Part shown: piece by piece, positions 53,339 to 62,085 of the stretch
Position numbering within the stretch: the stretch's first letter is position 1
Layout of the letters: each line of letters starts with the position of its first letter
Program-made: the position numbers and the translations under genes
Assembly (NCBI GenBank): GCA_937883755.1
Contig: CAKZYA010000005.1
Location: 171,211-235,210 of the forward strand
Source of the DNA: an uncultured Flammeovirgaceae bacterium
Lineage (GTDB): Bacteria > Bacteroidota > Bacteroidia > Cytophagales > Cyclobacteriaceae
Length of the DNA stretch: 64,000 nucleotides
Direction of reading: 5' to 3'
Notes under the pieces: model-generated
Databases searched by the model: none
Told to the model about the DNA's origin: nothing
What the model saw: only the letters and a program-made list of their open reading frames with translations

Positions 53339-54589
53339 ATGCATACCCGACGAAACTTTCTAAAATCAACTGCGACTGCCTTAGCGAGTACCCCATTTGT
53401 CTCATCAGGAAATCCACTTCAGCACCAATCTAGTGAGGATACTGATCCCTTAGATAAAATACTGAGTGAGCCGGTGTTGAAGAAAGAACTATTCCCTGAC
53501 CCGGTAATTATTGATCGACTTGAGCTATTGCGCTATCAGGATAACTTTATATGTAGGGTGATTTCTACTGATGGAGCCGAAGGCATTTCGGTAGGAAATA
53601 ATATGCAACTGGTTGGTCTCTATCCTATTTTCTCAGTGAGACTACAGCCATTCTTCATCGGGAAGGATGCTCGCGAATGGGAACAGTTACTGGAAGAAAT
53701 TTACGTTTATAAAAGCAATTACAAACTGCAAAATTTAGCCCTGTGGGTTCCATTGGCTACCATTGAGTTTGCGGTGCTGGATATGCTAGGAAAAATTGCC
53801 CAAAAACCAATGGGTGAGCTCATTGGCAAGGTACATCACCCGAAAATTGCAGTGTACCAGGCTAACAACTTCCGGGGTAAGTCGGCCGAAGAGTCTATTG
53901 GGTTGATTAAACATCAGGTAGAAGAGTCGCAGGCTAAAGCTCTAAAGTTTAAAGTAGGGGGGAGGATGAGTAAGAATGCTGACTTTCCTGCCAACCGTAC
54001 CGAAAAACTGATTCCACTAGTACGCAAAACCTTCGGTGATGATATGACCATATATGCTGACTCCAACGGATCTTACGATGCTGCCGAAGCCATCCGGATT
54101 GGTAAGCTGATGGAGGAACACGCTTATGACTTTTACGAAGAACCTGTTCCGTTTGACTGGTACCAAGAAACCAAGCAGGTAACTGATGCTATGACCATTC
54201 CGGTAGCAGGGGGCGAGCAAGAACCCAGTATGCGGAACTTCCGATGGCTAATTAAGGAAGATGCACTGGATATTGTTCAGCCCGATATTTTCTACTTCGG
54301 GGGCATGATTCGGTCAATGAAGGTAGCCCGTATGGCCGATTCTAAGGATAAATCCTGCATTCCGCATATTTCAGGTTCTGGTTTGGGCTACCTCTACATG
54401 ATGCACTTTGTCTCGGCCGTCCCCAACGCGGGGCCTTACCACGAGTTCAAGGGGTTCAATAAGAAATTACCTCTAGAATCAACTACCTCTAGTCTTAGTA
54501 GCGAAGATGGAGTAGTTACTGTTCCGACCGCCCCTGGCCTTGGCGTAACGATTGATCCGGATTATATTGCGAAGCATGAAGCGGTGTAA
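53339..54589 (+). CDS. Exported enolase-superfamily (mandelate racemase/muconate-lactonising) enzyme
   Basis: This is 416 residues from the ATG at 53339, which starts a twin-arginine-like signal (HTRRNFLKSTATALAS). It has the barrel acid/base KFK (Lys203/Lys205), metal ligands Asp241 (YADSNGS), Glu267 (FYEEPV) and Glu293 (GGEQE), and His343 in IPHISGSG. Members abstract a proton next to a carboxylate; many act on sugar acids or dipeptides. The convergent neighbour is an alpha-L-fucosidase, so a sugar-acid substrate is possible but not shown. Confidence 0.88.
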   Translation: MHTRRNFLKSTATALASTPFVSSGNPLQHQSSEDTDPLDKILSEPVLKKELFPDPVIIDRLELLRYQDNFICRVISTDGAEGISVGNNMQLVGLYPIFSVRLQPFFIGKDAREWEQLLEEIYVYKSNYKLQNLALWVPLATIEFAVLDMLGKIAQKPMGELIGKVHHPKIAVYQANNFRGKSAEESIGLIKHQVEESQAKALKFKVGGRMSKNADFPANRTEKLIPLVRKTFGDDMTIYADSNGSYDAAEAIRIGKLMEEHAYDFYEEPVPFDWYQETKQVTDAMTIPVAGGEQEPSMRNFRWLIKEDALDIVQPDIFYFGGMIRSMKVARMADSKDKSCIPHISGSGLGYLYMMHFVSAVPNAGPYHEFKGFNKKLPLESTTSSLSSEDGVVTVPTAPGLGVTIDPDYIAKHEAV

Positions 54590-54612
54590 TAGTGTTGAGT
54601 GTTATGACTCGA

Positions 54613-54670
54613 AGTGTATAGGTATTTGAGTACTTCTGTTGAATGCATGAATACTTTAATACCATACACT
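54613..54670. repeat. Foldback of octamer words between convergent genes
   Basis: AGTGTATAGGTATT (54613-54626) pairs with AATACCATACACT (54658-54670) with one bulge. The interval around it reads in 8-nt words (AAGTGTAT, AGGTATTT, AATACTTT, AATACCAT). It may serve as a two-way transcription stop, though there is no T-run. Confidence 0.5.
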
Positions 54671-56141
54671 AATACACCGCCACTGTTGAAATCACCGGAC
54701 AAGCCTGGGCGTCTTCTATATTCACTCGGACTTTTCTGGTTTTTACTGAGTCAACCGGAAGAATGCGTTTGTAGCCAATTGTGGTCGCTTCGGCAATGGT
54801 TTGCCATTTGTCATTTTGCCAAGCATCTACCGAGAACTTACTGACTCGCTGGCCGAGTGGAATGTATTCTTGTAATACTACGTACTGAATGGTCTGCTCA
54901 CTGCCTAAATCCGCTTCAATACTTCCGGTTGTAACTCCATCGTCAGTAGCCCAGTAAGTTTCATAGTCGTTGTCAGTAACCTGAGAGGGGGCAAACTCTG
55001 CATTTTCTCCTCGGTAGCTATCGGCCTTGACTTCAGTGTCAGCCGTCAGGTTCTGGGAAAATGCCTTGTCTAGTAGTTTACGCCAACCCCGTAAGGAGGC
55101 TACATCATTTTCGTGCAGTAATCCTCGGCGATCGGGTGGAATATTTAACAGTAAGGTAGAACCTCGCCCTACTGAAGATAGGTAGATATCAAACAATTGC
55201 TCAGGTGTCTTTACTAAAGAGTCTTCGCTAGCGTGATAAAACCAACCGGGACGGATTGAAACATCTACTTCGGCGGGTATCCAGGAAGTTCCGTTGGCTG
55301 AGCCAGAAGCTAATAAATCGTTAATTCCAGCTTTACCTGCATATAGAGTGTCTGCGGTTATAGTGTTCCAGTTGGTTTCTCCGGCAATACCTTGTTCATT
55401 ACCTACCCAGCGAACCCCGGGACCGGCATCACTAAAGAAAATTACATCGGGCTTCGGTTGTAATTCACGAACCATGTCTAAGGTAGTCGGCCAATCGTAG
55501 TAGGTTTGACGATCAATCTCCCGGGTTTCGCGGGCACCGCCGTAGTAGCCATCTCCACCGTTGGCTCCATCAAACCACATCTCGAAGACGGGGCCGTAGT
55601 TGGTAAACAGTTCTTCTAGTTGATTGCGGTAGTAAGTGATGTACGATGGTTGTCCGTAGTCAACTCGGTTACGATCCCAGGGTGACAGATAAACACCAAA
55701 CTTTAGCCCGTGCTTGCGGCAGGCTTCTGATACTGCTTGTACTACATCACCTTTACCATCTTGCCATAGACTTTGCTCTACCGAATGATCGGTATACTCA
55801 CTGGGCCAAAGCACAAAACCATCGTGATGTTTACAAGTAAGAATTACCCCCTGGAAACCAACCTCTTTCAATACACTTACCCACTGATCAGCATCAAACT
55901 CGGTTGGGTTGAAAATATCCGGGCTTTCATCACCGTAGCCCCACTCTTTATCGGTAAAGGTATTAGTCGTAAAGTGAATGAAAGCATTCAGCTCCATCTG
56001 ATGCCAATTAAGCTGAGCTTCCGACGGAACCGGTGCCAGCGGTGATATGGTCAAATCATCTTCCGTAGTAGATGATTTAGAAGAGCAGGAAAAGAAGAAG
56101 AATGTGGGTAGGAGGGTTAGAAAGAAAGAGAGATATTTCAT
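54669..56141 (-). CDS. Alpha-L-fucosidase (GH29) lipoprotein with discoidin-like domain
   Basis: This is 490 residues with lipobox FFSC (Cys19). The GH29 catalytic barrel (about 40-355) has FIHFTTNTF, CKHHDGFVLW, and the nucleophile Asp191 in EMWFDGANG. Residues about 375-490 form an F5/8-type-C (discoidin) module that can bind glycans (the segment VTDNDYETYWATDDG starts it). The enzyme removes fucose from external glycans such as algal or mucin-type polymers. Neighbours do not form a full polysaccharide locus (no SusC/SusD). Confidence 0.9.
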   Translation of the reverse strand: MKYLSFFLTLLPTFFFFSCSSKSSTTEDDLTISPLAPVPSEAQLNWHQMELNAFIHFTTNTFTDKEWGYGDESPDIFNPTEFDADQWVSVLKEVGFQGVILTCKHHDGFVLWPSEYTDHSVEQSLWQDGKGDVVQAVSEACRKHGLKFGVYLSPWDRNRVDYGQPSYITYYRNQLEELFTNYGPVFEMWFDGANGGDGYYGGARETREIDRQTYYDWPTTLDMVRELQPKPDVIFFSDAGPGVRWVGNEQGIAGETNWNTITADTLYAGKAGINDLLASGSANGTSWIPAEVDVSIRPGWFYHASEDSLVKTPEQLFDIYLSSVGRGSTLLLNIPPDRRGLLHENDVASLRGWRKLLDKAFSQNLTADTEVKADSYRGENAEFAPSQVTDNDYETYWATDDGVTTGSIEADLGSEQTIQYVVLQEYIPLGQRVSKFSVDAWQNDKWQTIAEATTIGYKRILPVDSVKTRKVRVNIEDAQACPVISTVAVY

Positions 56142-56240
56142 GAGGGTTGATATAGTAGTAGTTAAGCACCTACTATATAAGCAAAAAATATCGTAGTCAG
56201 TGTTATGTCACATCAGTTTTAAGTAAAATCAAGGGGCTTA

Positions 56241-56801
56241 CTACTCTTCTGCCCCATCTATTACCCAACTCATCTCCAGTTGAATATTTAACTGTTGAGG
56301 GAATTGAGGCAGTTGGATTAATGCTGAAGAAGCTTGTTGCATGAGTAGTGCCATCTCGCTTTCATCTACCGATGTAATTGTGAATGCCATTTCCTCACCT
56401 GCTTCAGAGATTAGGGTTAATTGTTGCTCATCTTCACTGAGTTGCCAGCTACCCAATAAGGGATTGCTACCAATTTGTTGAAAATCAAACGAGTTATTTA
56501 AATGCAGATTTAGAGTAGGTTCCCGATCTAGTAAGCTCTGGCTAATCTGCCCTTCTAGTAATATGAGTCCAAATACTATTTCCGCTGGAGCTAGACCGAA
56601 TGAATCTGCTAACTGAGCTAGGAAAATCTTATAATCTGTATCATCTAGCTCAATTGTTGCTTTAAGATCATCTAACTGCCATTGCCCGGCCAACTGTTGC
56701 TCAAGTGTAAGTTCAGCCGCATCGTCTTGCTGGCAACCAACTAGCAGCAACCATCCCGCCAAAAGAATGCATCTTAAAGTAAGATTTAGGAAGTTAGGCA
56801 T
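56241..56801 (-). CDS. Small lipoprotein of unknown function
   Basis: This is 186 residues from the ATG at 56801 (MPNFLNLTLRCILLAGWLLL, lipobox LVGC), preferred over 56840. The mature part begins with EQQLAGQWQLDDLKATIELDD, a lipocalin-like opening, then Leu/Gln-rich strands. No catalytic motif. It is 37 bp before the next minus-strand gene's 3' end. Confidence 0.6.
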   Translation of the reverse strand: MPNFLNLTLRCILLAGWLLLVGCQQDDAAELTLEQQLAGQWQLDDLKATIELDDTDYKIFLAQLADSFGLAPAEIVFGLILLEGQISQSLLDREPTLNLHLNNSFDFQQIGSNPLLGSWQLSEDEQQLTLISEAGEEMAFTITSVDESEMALLMQQASSALIQLPQFPQQLNIQLEMSWVIDGAEE

Positions 56802-56877
56802 GAGTGTAGTGCTCTGATAAGATAAGCGAAAGGTAGTCAATTTTCAGAATAAGAGTGTCGCCTCGCTGGCAATTGCC

Positions 56878-57645
56878 TCATTTCTTACTCTGACTGAAGA
56901 AGTAATACAACAATCCCATGATTTCGCTTTTGCTCGGCATCTTCTTGGCCTCTGGATACTGCTTATCAAATAGGGCTATCAGCCGTTCGTAGTCCGTGCG
57001 CGAAAGCTGAAATTGCTGAGAGGATCTTTCTATGGTTTCTTCATCGTTGATAAGTGCGTAGTATGTCGCTTCCTCTTTGGCTTGTTGCTTGGCCTCAGCG
57101 TACTTCCGACGCTCCTTTCCATCCTTGGAAAACCGATCGTACAAATGAGCCAGTACACCAGTAAGAGTGCCCCCTGCCTGTCCTACAGGTAATCCACCCG
57201 ATACACCTGGTTCAAAACGAATCGTTTTCTTAGGCACAATCTCCTCCTTTCCTCGTACGGCCTTAACAGTCATTGACTCTCTTTTAGGAGCGGTAATGAT
57301 AGGTTCAATAGTACGGTCAAAGACAGTGATTCCTGGTAGCAGAATAGAGTCCTCTATCAATACTACTTGCTGAAGTTGCTGAAAGTGCTCATCATTTACG
57401 ATCATACGATCAGGTTGATACCCTACCAAAGAGAACTGTAGCGTGTCACCAGAAATAGCTTCAATAGAAAAGAAACCACTAGCGTCAGAAACAGATACTT
57501 TTTTCTGACTGGAGTTGACAATGTGTGCAAACGGTAATTCTTCTCCTGTCCTAGATACTATCTGCCCACGGACTATTAGCTGAGCGTAGGCGGAAGAGTT
57601 TAGTAAAATTAAGCAGAGTAAACCGCAATAGTTTGGGGCTAGCAT
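56878..57645 (-). CDS. Carboxypeptidase-regulatory-like domain protein
   Basis: This is 255 residues with a signal peptide (ends YAQ). Residues 22-100 form a CarboxypepD_reg-like Ig fold (VRGQIVSRTGEELPFAHI, SDASGFFSI, LVGYQPD). A helical C-terminal half rich in Lys/Glu follows (KERRKYAEAKQQAKEEA). It is a typical Bacteroidota periplasmic protein of unknown role. It follows the YdeP gene by 72 bp on the same strand. Confidence 0.8.
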   Translation of the reverse strand: MLAPNYCGLLCLILLNSSAYAQLIVRGQIVSRTGEELPFAHIVNSSQKKVSVSDASGFFSIEAISGDTLQFSLVGYQPDRMIVNDEHFQQLQQVVLIEDSILLPGITVFDRTIEPIITAPKRESMTVKAVRGKEEIVPKKTIRFEPGVSGGLPVGQAGGTLTGVLAHLYDRFSKDGKERRKYAEAKQQAKEEATYYALINDEETIERSSQQFQLSRTDYERLIALFDKQYPEAKKMPSKSEIMGLLYYFFSQSKK

Positions 57646-57717
57646 ACGTGATGCGTAACGCTGAGTTTACGTTGCTCGTGTATCGCAAACGCTGCTTGAG
57701 GTTGTTTTTAACTAAAT

Positions 57718-60036
57718 TTAACAGTTTGGCTTGATCTTAATGACGACTGACTTTGAGATTGGCTGTTCGCTGCCGTGCGCCGAGCGGGTATGCGGTACCA
57801 ATCCGTTTGCTTCCGGGAAGTAAGTGGCCACGCATTGGGTAGGAATGGGGTATGAAACTACTCGGAAGTTGTGGACTACCCGTTCTTGTCCATCGTATTC
57901 GCTTACCAAGTCTACTACTACTCCTTGCGACAGGTCGAACTTCTTTATATCAGCGGGGTTCATCAGCACTACCCGACGTTCGTAGTGAATGCCTCGGTAG
58001 CGGTCGTGCAACCCGTAAATAGTGGTATTATACTGATCGTGACTGCGAATGGTCATCATCAGAAATTCATCCTTTGCTAACGCATGGTCAGCAGGCTGAT
58101 TGATGGTAAAATGGGCTTTTCCACTTTTGGTAGTAAAATTTCCTTTGCGAGCCCCATTGGGTAGATAAAACCCGCCTGATCTTCGCACTCGTTGATTATA
58201 GTTCTCAAAACCATCTACGGTTTTTTCAATCGCGTCCCGAATGGTATCGTAGTTAGCAACCATCGCATTCCAGTCTACGGTTGTATCTGAGCTAAATGTG
58301 GCTTTAGCAATCTCAGCCACGATCTTAGGTTCACTCAAAAGATAGTTAGACGCTGGACGTTTACCGCCTTGGGTCTTATGTACCACCCCGGTAGAGTTTT
58401 CTACCGTCAGAAACTGGGTGCCACTTTCTTGCACGTCCAACTCAGTGCGACCCAGGCAGGGTAAGATAAGCGCAGTTTTTCCGTGGGTTAAGTGACTACG
58501 ATTGAGCTTGGTGGACACCTGCACCGTCATCTTGCACTGCTGTAATCCCTCAGCGGTATAATCAGTATCCGGGGAAGCTGAGACAAAGTTACCACCCATT
58601 CCCATAAAGAATTTAGCTTTCCCCTCGGCCATCGCTTTGATAGCCGCCATGGTGTTGTACCCTCCTTTTTTGGGAGGAGTAAACTGAAAGTGCTTCTCTA
58701 ATTTTTGGGCAAATCCCGGTTTAAGCTTTTCCCAGATGCCTACGGTGCGGTCACCCTGTACATTGCTGTGTCCCCGCACCGGACAGGTTCCCGCCCCTGA
58801 CTTGCCGATGCTTCCTTTCATCAGTAGTAGGTTCACCACTTCCCGCACATTGTCTACTCCATTCTTGTGTTGGGTAAGTCCCATTGCCCAGCAAACGATG
58901 ATTTTCCTCTCTTGTGCTAAAAGGTTAGCAACTTCTTCAATGGTTTCTCGCGCAATCCCAGTCGGCTGGATAAGTTCATCTATATCGTACTGCTCCAAAT
59001 CTTGCTTTAATTCCTCAAACCCCTCAGTTTTAGACTTGATAAACTCTTGATCTAACACCGTACCTGGTTTTTCTGCTTCTTTAGCTAACAGTATTTTCAT
59101 CATTACTTTCAGCAGAGCTACGTCAGCATTGATGCGAATCGGGAGGAAAATATCGGTGAGCGATGTGCCGGTTCCCAGCATCTCCAGTGGCTTTTGTGGA
59201 TTCTTGAACGCAAGGAGCCCCGCCTCGGGTAGTGGATTAACTGAGATAATCTTAGCTCCGTTTTTCTTCGCTTCTTGCAAGGCAATTAACATTCGGGGAT
59301 GATTAGTGCCAGGGTTTTGTCCCATAATCATAATCACCCTTGCCTTATAGAAATCATCCAGCGTGACCGAACCTTTTCCAATCCCTACTGTCTCGGATAA
59401 CCCTACTCCGCTAGACTCGTGACACATGTTAGAGCAGTCAGGCAGGTTATTAGTGCCGTACTGGCGAACAAATAGCTGATAGAGAAAGGCTGCTTCGTTG
59501 CTAGTTCGCCCTGATGTATAAAAAATTGCCTCATTTGGGTCAGTCAATGTTCGCAGCTGCTGACCGATGAGTTGAAATGCTTCTGGCCAACTGATTGGTT
59601 GGTAGTGAGTATCATTCGGATGTATCACCATAGGCTCGGTAATCCGTCCGCTTTTTCCTAATTCGTAGTCAGTTAATTGTAGTAACTCGGCTACTGAGTG
59701 CTTTCGAAAGAAAGCTGCATCGGCTCTAGCTGTTGTTGCCTCCTCGGCCACTGCTTTAGCGCCATTTTCACAGAACTCTACTACTGACCGATGTTCATCG
59801 GGGTCAGGCCAAGCACAACCTGGGCAGTCAAACCCATCAAACTGATTGATCTTCGTCATTAGTTTAGTGCCCTCTACTATTCCTACCTCACTGTATACAT
59901 GTTTAGCCGAACTCGCCACAGCAGGAATACCGGCAGCTACTTTTTTACGTTGGCTCAGCTCAATTTTAGTAGAAAGTGCATCAGGCTGGTGCGCCCCAGG
60001 CTGATAAGTGGCATTATTGTCAGACTTATCAGACAT
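57718..60036 (-). CDS. YdeP/FdhF-family molybdopterin oxidoreductase
   Basis: This 772-residue enzyme of the molybdopterin formate-dehydrogenase-like superfamily has an N-terminal CPGCAWPDP motif, SNMCHESSGVGL near the active site, and GQNPGTNHPRM in the cofactor domain. The C-terminal molydop-binding domain includes TIRSHDQYNTTIYGL. These agree with the YdeP branch, whose biochemical reaction is not settled; E. coli YdeP is linked to acid resistance. It lies 7 bp after fdhD, which matures such enzymes, so the two form an operon. Confidence 0.88.
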   Translation of the reverse strand: MSDKSDNNATYQPGAHQPDALSTKIELSQRKKVAAGIPAVASSAKHVYSEVGIVEGTKLMTKINQFDGFDCPGCAWPDPDEHRSVVEFCENGAKAVAEEATTARADAAFFRKHSVAELLQLTDYELGKSGRITEPMVIHPNDTHYQPISWPEAFQLIGQQLRTLTDPNEAIFYTSGRTSNEAAFLYQLFVRQYGTNNLPDCSNMCHESSGVGLSETVGIGKGSVTLDDFYKARVIMIMGQNPGTNHPRMLIALQEAKKNGAKIISVNPLPEAGLLAFKNPQKPLEMLGTGTSLTDIFLPIRINADVALLKVMMKILLAKEAEKPGTVLDQEFIKSKTEGFEELKQDLEQYDIDELIQPTGIARETIEEVANLLAQERKIIVCWAMGLTQHKNGVDNVREVVNLLLMKGSIGKSGAGTCPVRGHSNVQGDRTVGIWEKLKPGFAQKLEKHFQFTPPKKGGYNTMAAIKAMAEGKAKFFMGMGGNFVSASPDTDYTAEGLQQCKMTVQVSTKLNRSHLTHGKTALILPCLGRTELDVQESGTQFLTVENSTGVVHKTQGGKRPASNYLLSEPKIVAEIAKATFSSDTTVDWNAMVANYDTIRDAIEKTVDGFENYNQRVRRSGGFYLPNGARKGNFTTKSGKAHFTINQPADHALAKDEFLMMTIRSHDQYNTTIYGLHDRYRGIHYERRVVLMNPADIKKFDLSQGVVVDLVSEYDGQERVVHNFRVVSYPIPTQCVATYFPEANGLVPHTRSAHGSEQPISKSVVIKIKPNC

Positions 60037-60043
60037 AATAAGA

Positions 60044-60907
60044 TTAGGTTAGCGTTGTTGGTTGAGTAAGCTGCACTCGCTGGTGTCCGTGATAGATATT
60101 AAATCGCTGATTGCGGATAAACCCAATGAGTCCTAAGTTGTATTGTTGCGCTAATTGAATTGCTAAACCAGAAGGCGCGCCCACCGCAGCCAGTAGCGGT
60201 ACTCCCGCCATTAAAGTCTTCTGTACTAATTCAAAACTGATCCGACCGCTTAACAGAATAAACGTTGAAGTGAGCGACATTTCTGGTTGACTCAATGCAG
60301 CACCAATAAGTTTGTCTAGTGCATTATGTCTACCTATATCCTCCCGCCACAGTAGCAATTCGCCTGCTTGGGAAAATAAGCCCGCGGCATGTAGCCCTCC
60401 GGTATACTCAAAAATTAACTGCGCCTCCCGCAGCTTTACCGGGGCTTGATGGATAACCTCCGGGCTTACTGAGAAGTTAGATATAGATAAATTGGGGCAA
60501 ACAGTTTGAACGGCATCAATGGATGTTTTTCCACAGACGCCACAACTGGAGGTGGTATAAAAGTGCCGTTGCAGTTTTTGCCAATCGATAGGTACATTGG
60601 GAGAGAGGGATACTCGGACTACATTTTCAGCTTCACTGGTTTGCTGGGCACTCTGACAGTACCGAATATCAGTAATATCATCTTTGCTCTGGATAATACC
60701 TTCGGTGAACAGAAATCCGAGTGCCAACTCAAAATCATGTCCAGGTGTCCGCATAGTAATGGATAAATCGCGTAGCTGTCGCCGGGTGTTAACGCTGTAT
60801 TCTAGTCGGATAGCCAATGGCTCTTCTACTGCTACTAGGTCAGTTTCTTCTTTTTTGCCTTCGCCTATTCTTACAACTTTGGTTGATTGTACTCCGCTGG
60901 CACTCAT
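60044..60907 (-). CDS. fdhD: FdhD sulfurtransferase for molybdopterin enzymes
   Basis: This 287-residue protein moves sulfur from a cysteine desulfurase to the molybdenum cofactor of formate-dehydrogenase-type enzymes. The sulfur-carrier cysteines are Cys122 and Cys125 in SSCGVCGK. Other family motifs are PGHDFELALGFLFTEGII and EDIGRHNALDK. It is the first gene of the operon with the YdeP-type oxidoreductase; a promoter lies about 40 bp upstream. Confidence 0.95.
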   Translation of the reverse strand: MSASGVQSTKVVRIGEGKKEETDLVAVEEPLAIRLEYSVNTRRQLRDLSITMRTPGHDFELALGFLFTEGIIQSKDDITDIRYCQSAQQTSEAENVVRVSLSPNVPIDWQKLQRHFYTTSSCGVCGKTSIDAVQTVCPNLSISNFSVSPEVIHQAPVKLREAQLIFEYTGGLHAAGLFSQAGELLLWREDIGRHNALDKLIGAALSQPEMSLTSTFILLSGRISFELVQKTLMAGVPLLAAVGAPSGLAIQLAQQYNLGLIGFIRNQRFNIYHGHQRVQLTQPTTLT

Positions 60908-60945
60908 AACTTTTGGATAATAATTTTTGAGCTGTTGTTACCCGT

Positions 60946-60974
60946 TCAAGGTACTACTTTTCTAAGAATACCAA
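60946..60974 (-). promoter_or_regulatory. Promoter of fdhD-ydeP
   Basis: The minus strand has TTTTTG, 18 nt, TACCTTGA, close to TTTG-N17-23-TAnnTTTG. The expected start near 60939 gives a 30-nt leader before the ATG at 60907. Confidence 0.5.
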
Positions 60975-61045
60975 AAAGCTATCTGGCCGATTGGACTTTA
61001 GAGTGGTTGGATACAAAACGAGAAGAAAGCGATGTGGTAGTAAAC

Positions 61046-61077
61046 AAAAAAAGCTAACCTAGATTTGGTTAGCTTTT
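61046..61077 (-). terminator. Terminator of the tRNA operon
   Basis: On the minus strand AAAAGCTAACC and GGTTAGCTTTT form an 11-bp stem with a 7-nt loop, followed by a T-run. It begins a few nt after the 3' end of tRNA-Leu. Confidence 0.9.
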
Positions 61078-61082
61078 CAATG

Positions 61083-61166
61083 TACCAGGAGCGGGACTTG
61101 AACCCGCACGACCTAATGGTCACAAGATTTTAAGTCTTGCGTGTCTACCAATTCCACCATCCCGGC
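61083..61166 (-). tRNA. tRNA-Leu (anticodon TAA)
   Basis: The gene is 84 nt with a full cloverleaf and long variable arm. Anticodon stem CAAGA/TCTTG encloses loop CTTAAAA (anticodon TAA), and the T arm is GCGGGTTCAAGTCCCGC. Acceptor stem GCCGGGA/TCCTGGT includes G-T pairs. The 3' CCA is not encoded. Confidence 0.95.
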
Positions 61167-61213
61167 AATTAACAAATAAAGCGACTGAATGTAGCCGCTT
61201 TTTTAGTAGTCAG

Positions 61214-61286
61214 AGCGAAAGACGGGGTTCGAACCCGCGACCTCGACCTTGGCAAGGTCGCGCTCTACCAGCTGAGCTACTTTCGC
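61214..61286 (-). tRNA. tRNA-Gly (anticodon GCC)
   Basis: The gene is 73 nt. Acceptor stem GCGAAAG/CTTTCGC; anticodon stem CGACC/GGTCG with loop TTGCCAA (anticodon GCC); T arm GCGGGTTCGAACCCCGT. CCA is not encoded. It is transcribed first, 47 bp ahead of tRNA-Leu. Confidence 0.96.
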
Positions 61287-61304
61287 GTTTTTAAAATTGG
61301 ATTA

Positions 61305-61334
61305 CAAAGTTAATCAACCGTTTTGAATAGTCAA
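61305..61334 (-). promoter_or_regulatory. Promoter of the tRNA-Gly/tRNA-Leu operon
   Basis: The minus strand reads TTG, 19 nt, TAACTTTG: an exact Bacteroidota promoter (TAnnTTTG at -7, TTG at -33). The start would fall about 12 nt before the tRNA-Gly 5' end. Confidence 0.8.
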
Positions 61335-61392
61335 CTCCCTAACGAGAAATTTTTGTCGTAACTATTCCTCGTTCCCTACTTGTTTTTTTCAG

Positions 61393-61400
61393 TACCTTTG
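61393..61400 (+). promoter_or_regulatory. -7 box TACCTTTG before dcd
   Basis: TACCTTTG is an exact TAnnTTTG, 133 bp before the dcd ATG; no clear -33 box is visible. The leader that would follow contains a GC-rich foldback (about 61405-61470; GGTG...ATGGAG against CTCCAGCACC). Confidence 0.45.
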
Positions 61401-61532
61401 ACAGAGCGAGGGGCTGGGAGCGTGGTGTATGGAGTAGTTCTCCAGCACCCTGCACCAAGCTTCTAGCGGTCAACCAGTACGATAACGTTACGTGGTAACT
61501 ACTTTAAACCATAATACTACGAACAGAAATCT

Positions 61533-62075
61533 ATGATTTTATCCGGTAAACAGATTCAAGGCCAATTGGGCGAAAACATCAAGATTGATCCATTTCGGGA
61601 AGAGCAGTTAAATCCTAACAGCTACAATTTGCGATTGCATCATGAGCTTTTAGTATACGACCATGATGAGCTGGATATGAAAAGTGAGAATACTGCCCAA
61701 AAAATTATTATCCCCGAAGAGGGTTTGTTGATGAAACGGCACAAACTGTATCTGGGGCGTACGCTAGAGTTTACCGAAACCAAAGGCTATGTACCGATGC
61801 TGGAAGGTCGCTCGTCTATCGGCCGACTGGGATTGTTTGTGCATATTACCGCCGGGTTTGGCGATGTGGGTTTCGCCGGATTCTGGACGCTAGAGATGTT
61901 CTGTGTACAACCCATTCGAATTTACGCTGGAGTAGAAATCTGCCAGATTTTTTACCACTCCATTGAAGGCGATTACCAGGCCTACCAAAGTGGACAGGGA
62001 CACAGCGGCGGGAAGTACCAGAACAATCGGGGTATTCAGCCAAGCTTACTGTTTAAGGACTTTGAAAAGCCTTAA
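61533..62075 (+). CDS. dcd: dCTP deaminase
   Basis: This 180-residue enzyme deaminates dCTP to dUTP for dTMP synthesis. The family core EGRSSIGRLGLFVHITAGFGD is present, followed by Glu121 in FWTLEMFC as the likely catalytic residue. The C-terminal lid is GHSGGKYQNNRGIQPS. Homotrimer expected, cytoplasmic. It is followed by the hydrolase gene 10 bp on. Confidence 0.95.
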   Translation: MILSGKQIQGQLGENIKIDPFREEQLNPNSYNLRLHHELLVYDHDELDMKSENTAQKIIIPEEGLLMKRHKLYLGRTLEFTETKGYVPMLEGRSSIGRLGLFVHITAGFGDVGFAGFWTLEMFCVQPIRIYAGVEICQIFYHSIEGDYQAYQSGQGHSGGKYQNNRGIQPSLLFKDFEKP

Positions 62076-62085
62076 GTTATTAATC

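Noticed and set aside
61178..61205. Terminator between the two tRNA genes
   Set aside because: The hairpin has a T-run only in the plus direction, opposite to the tRNAs; it is more likely a processing spacer.
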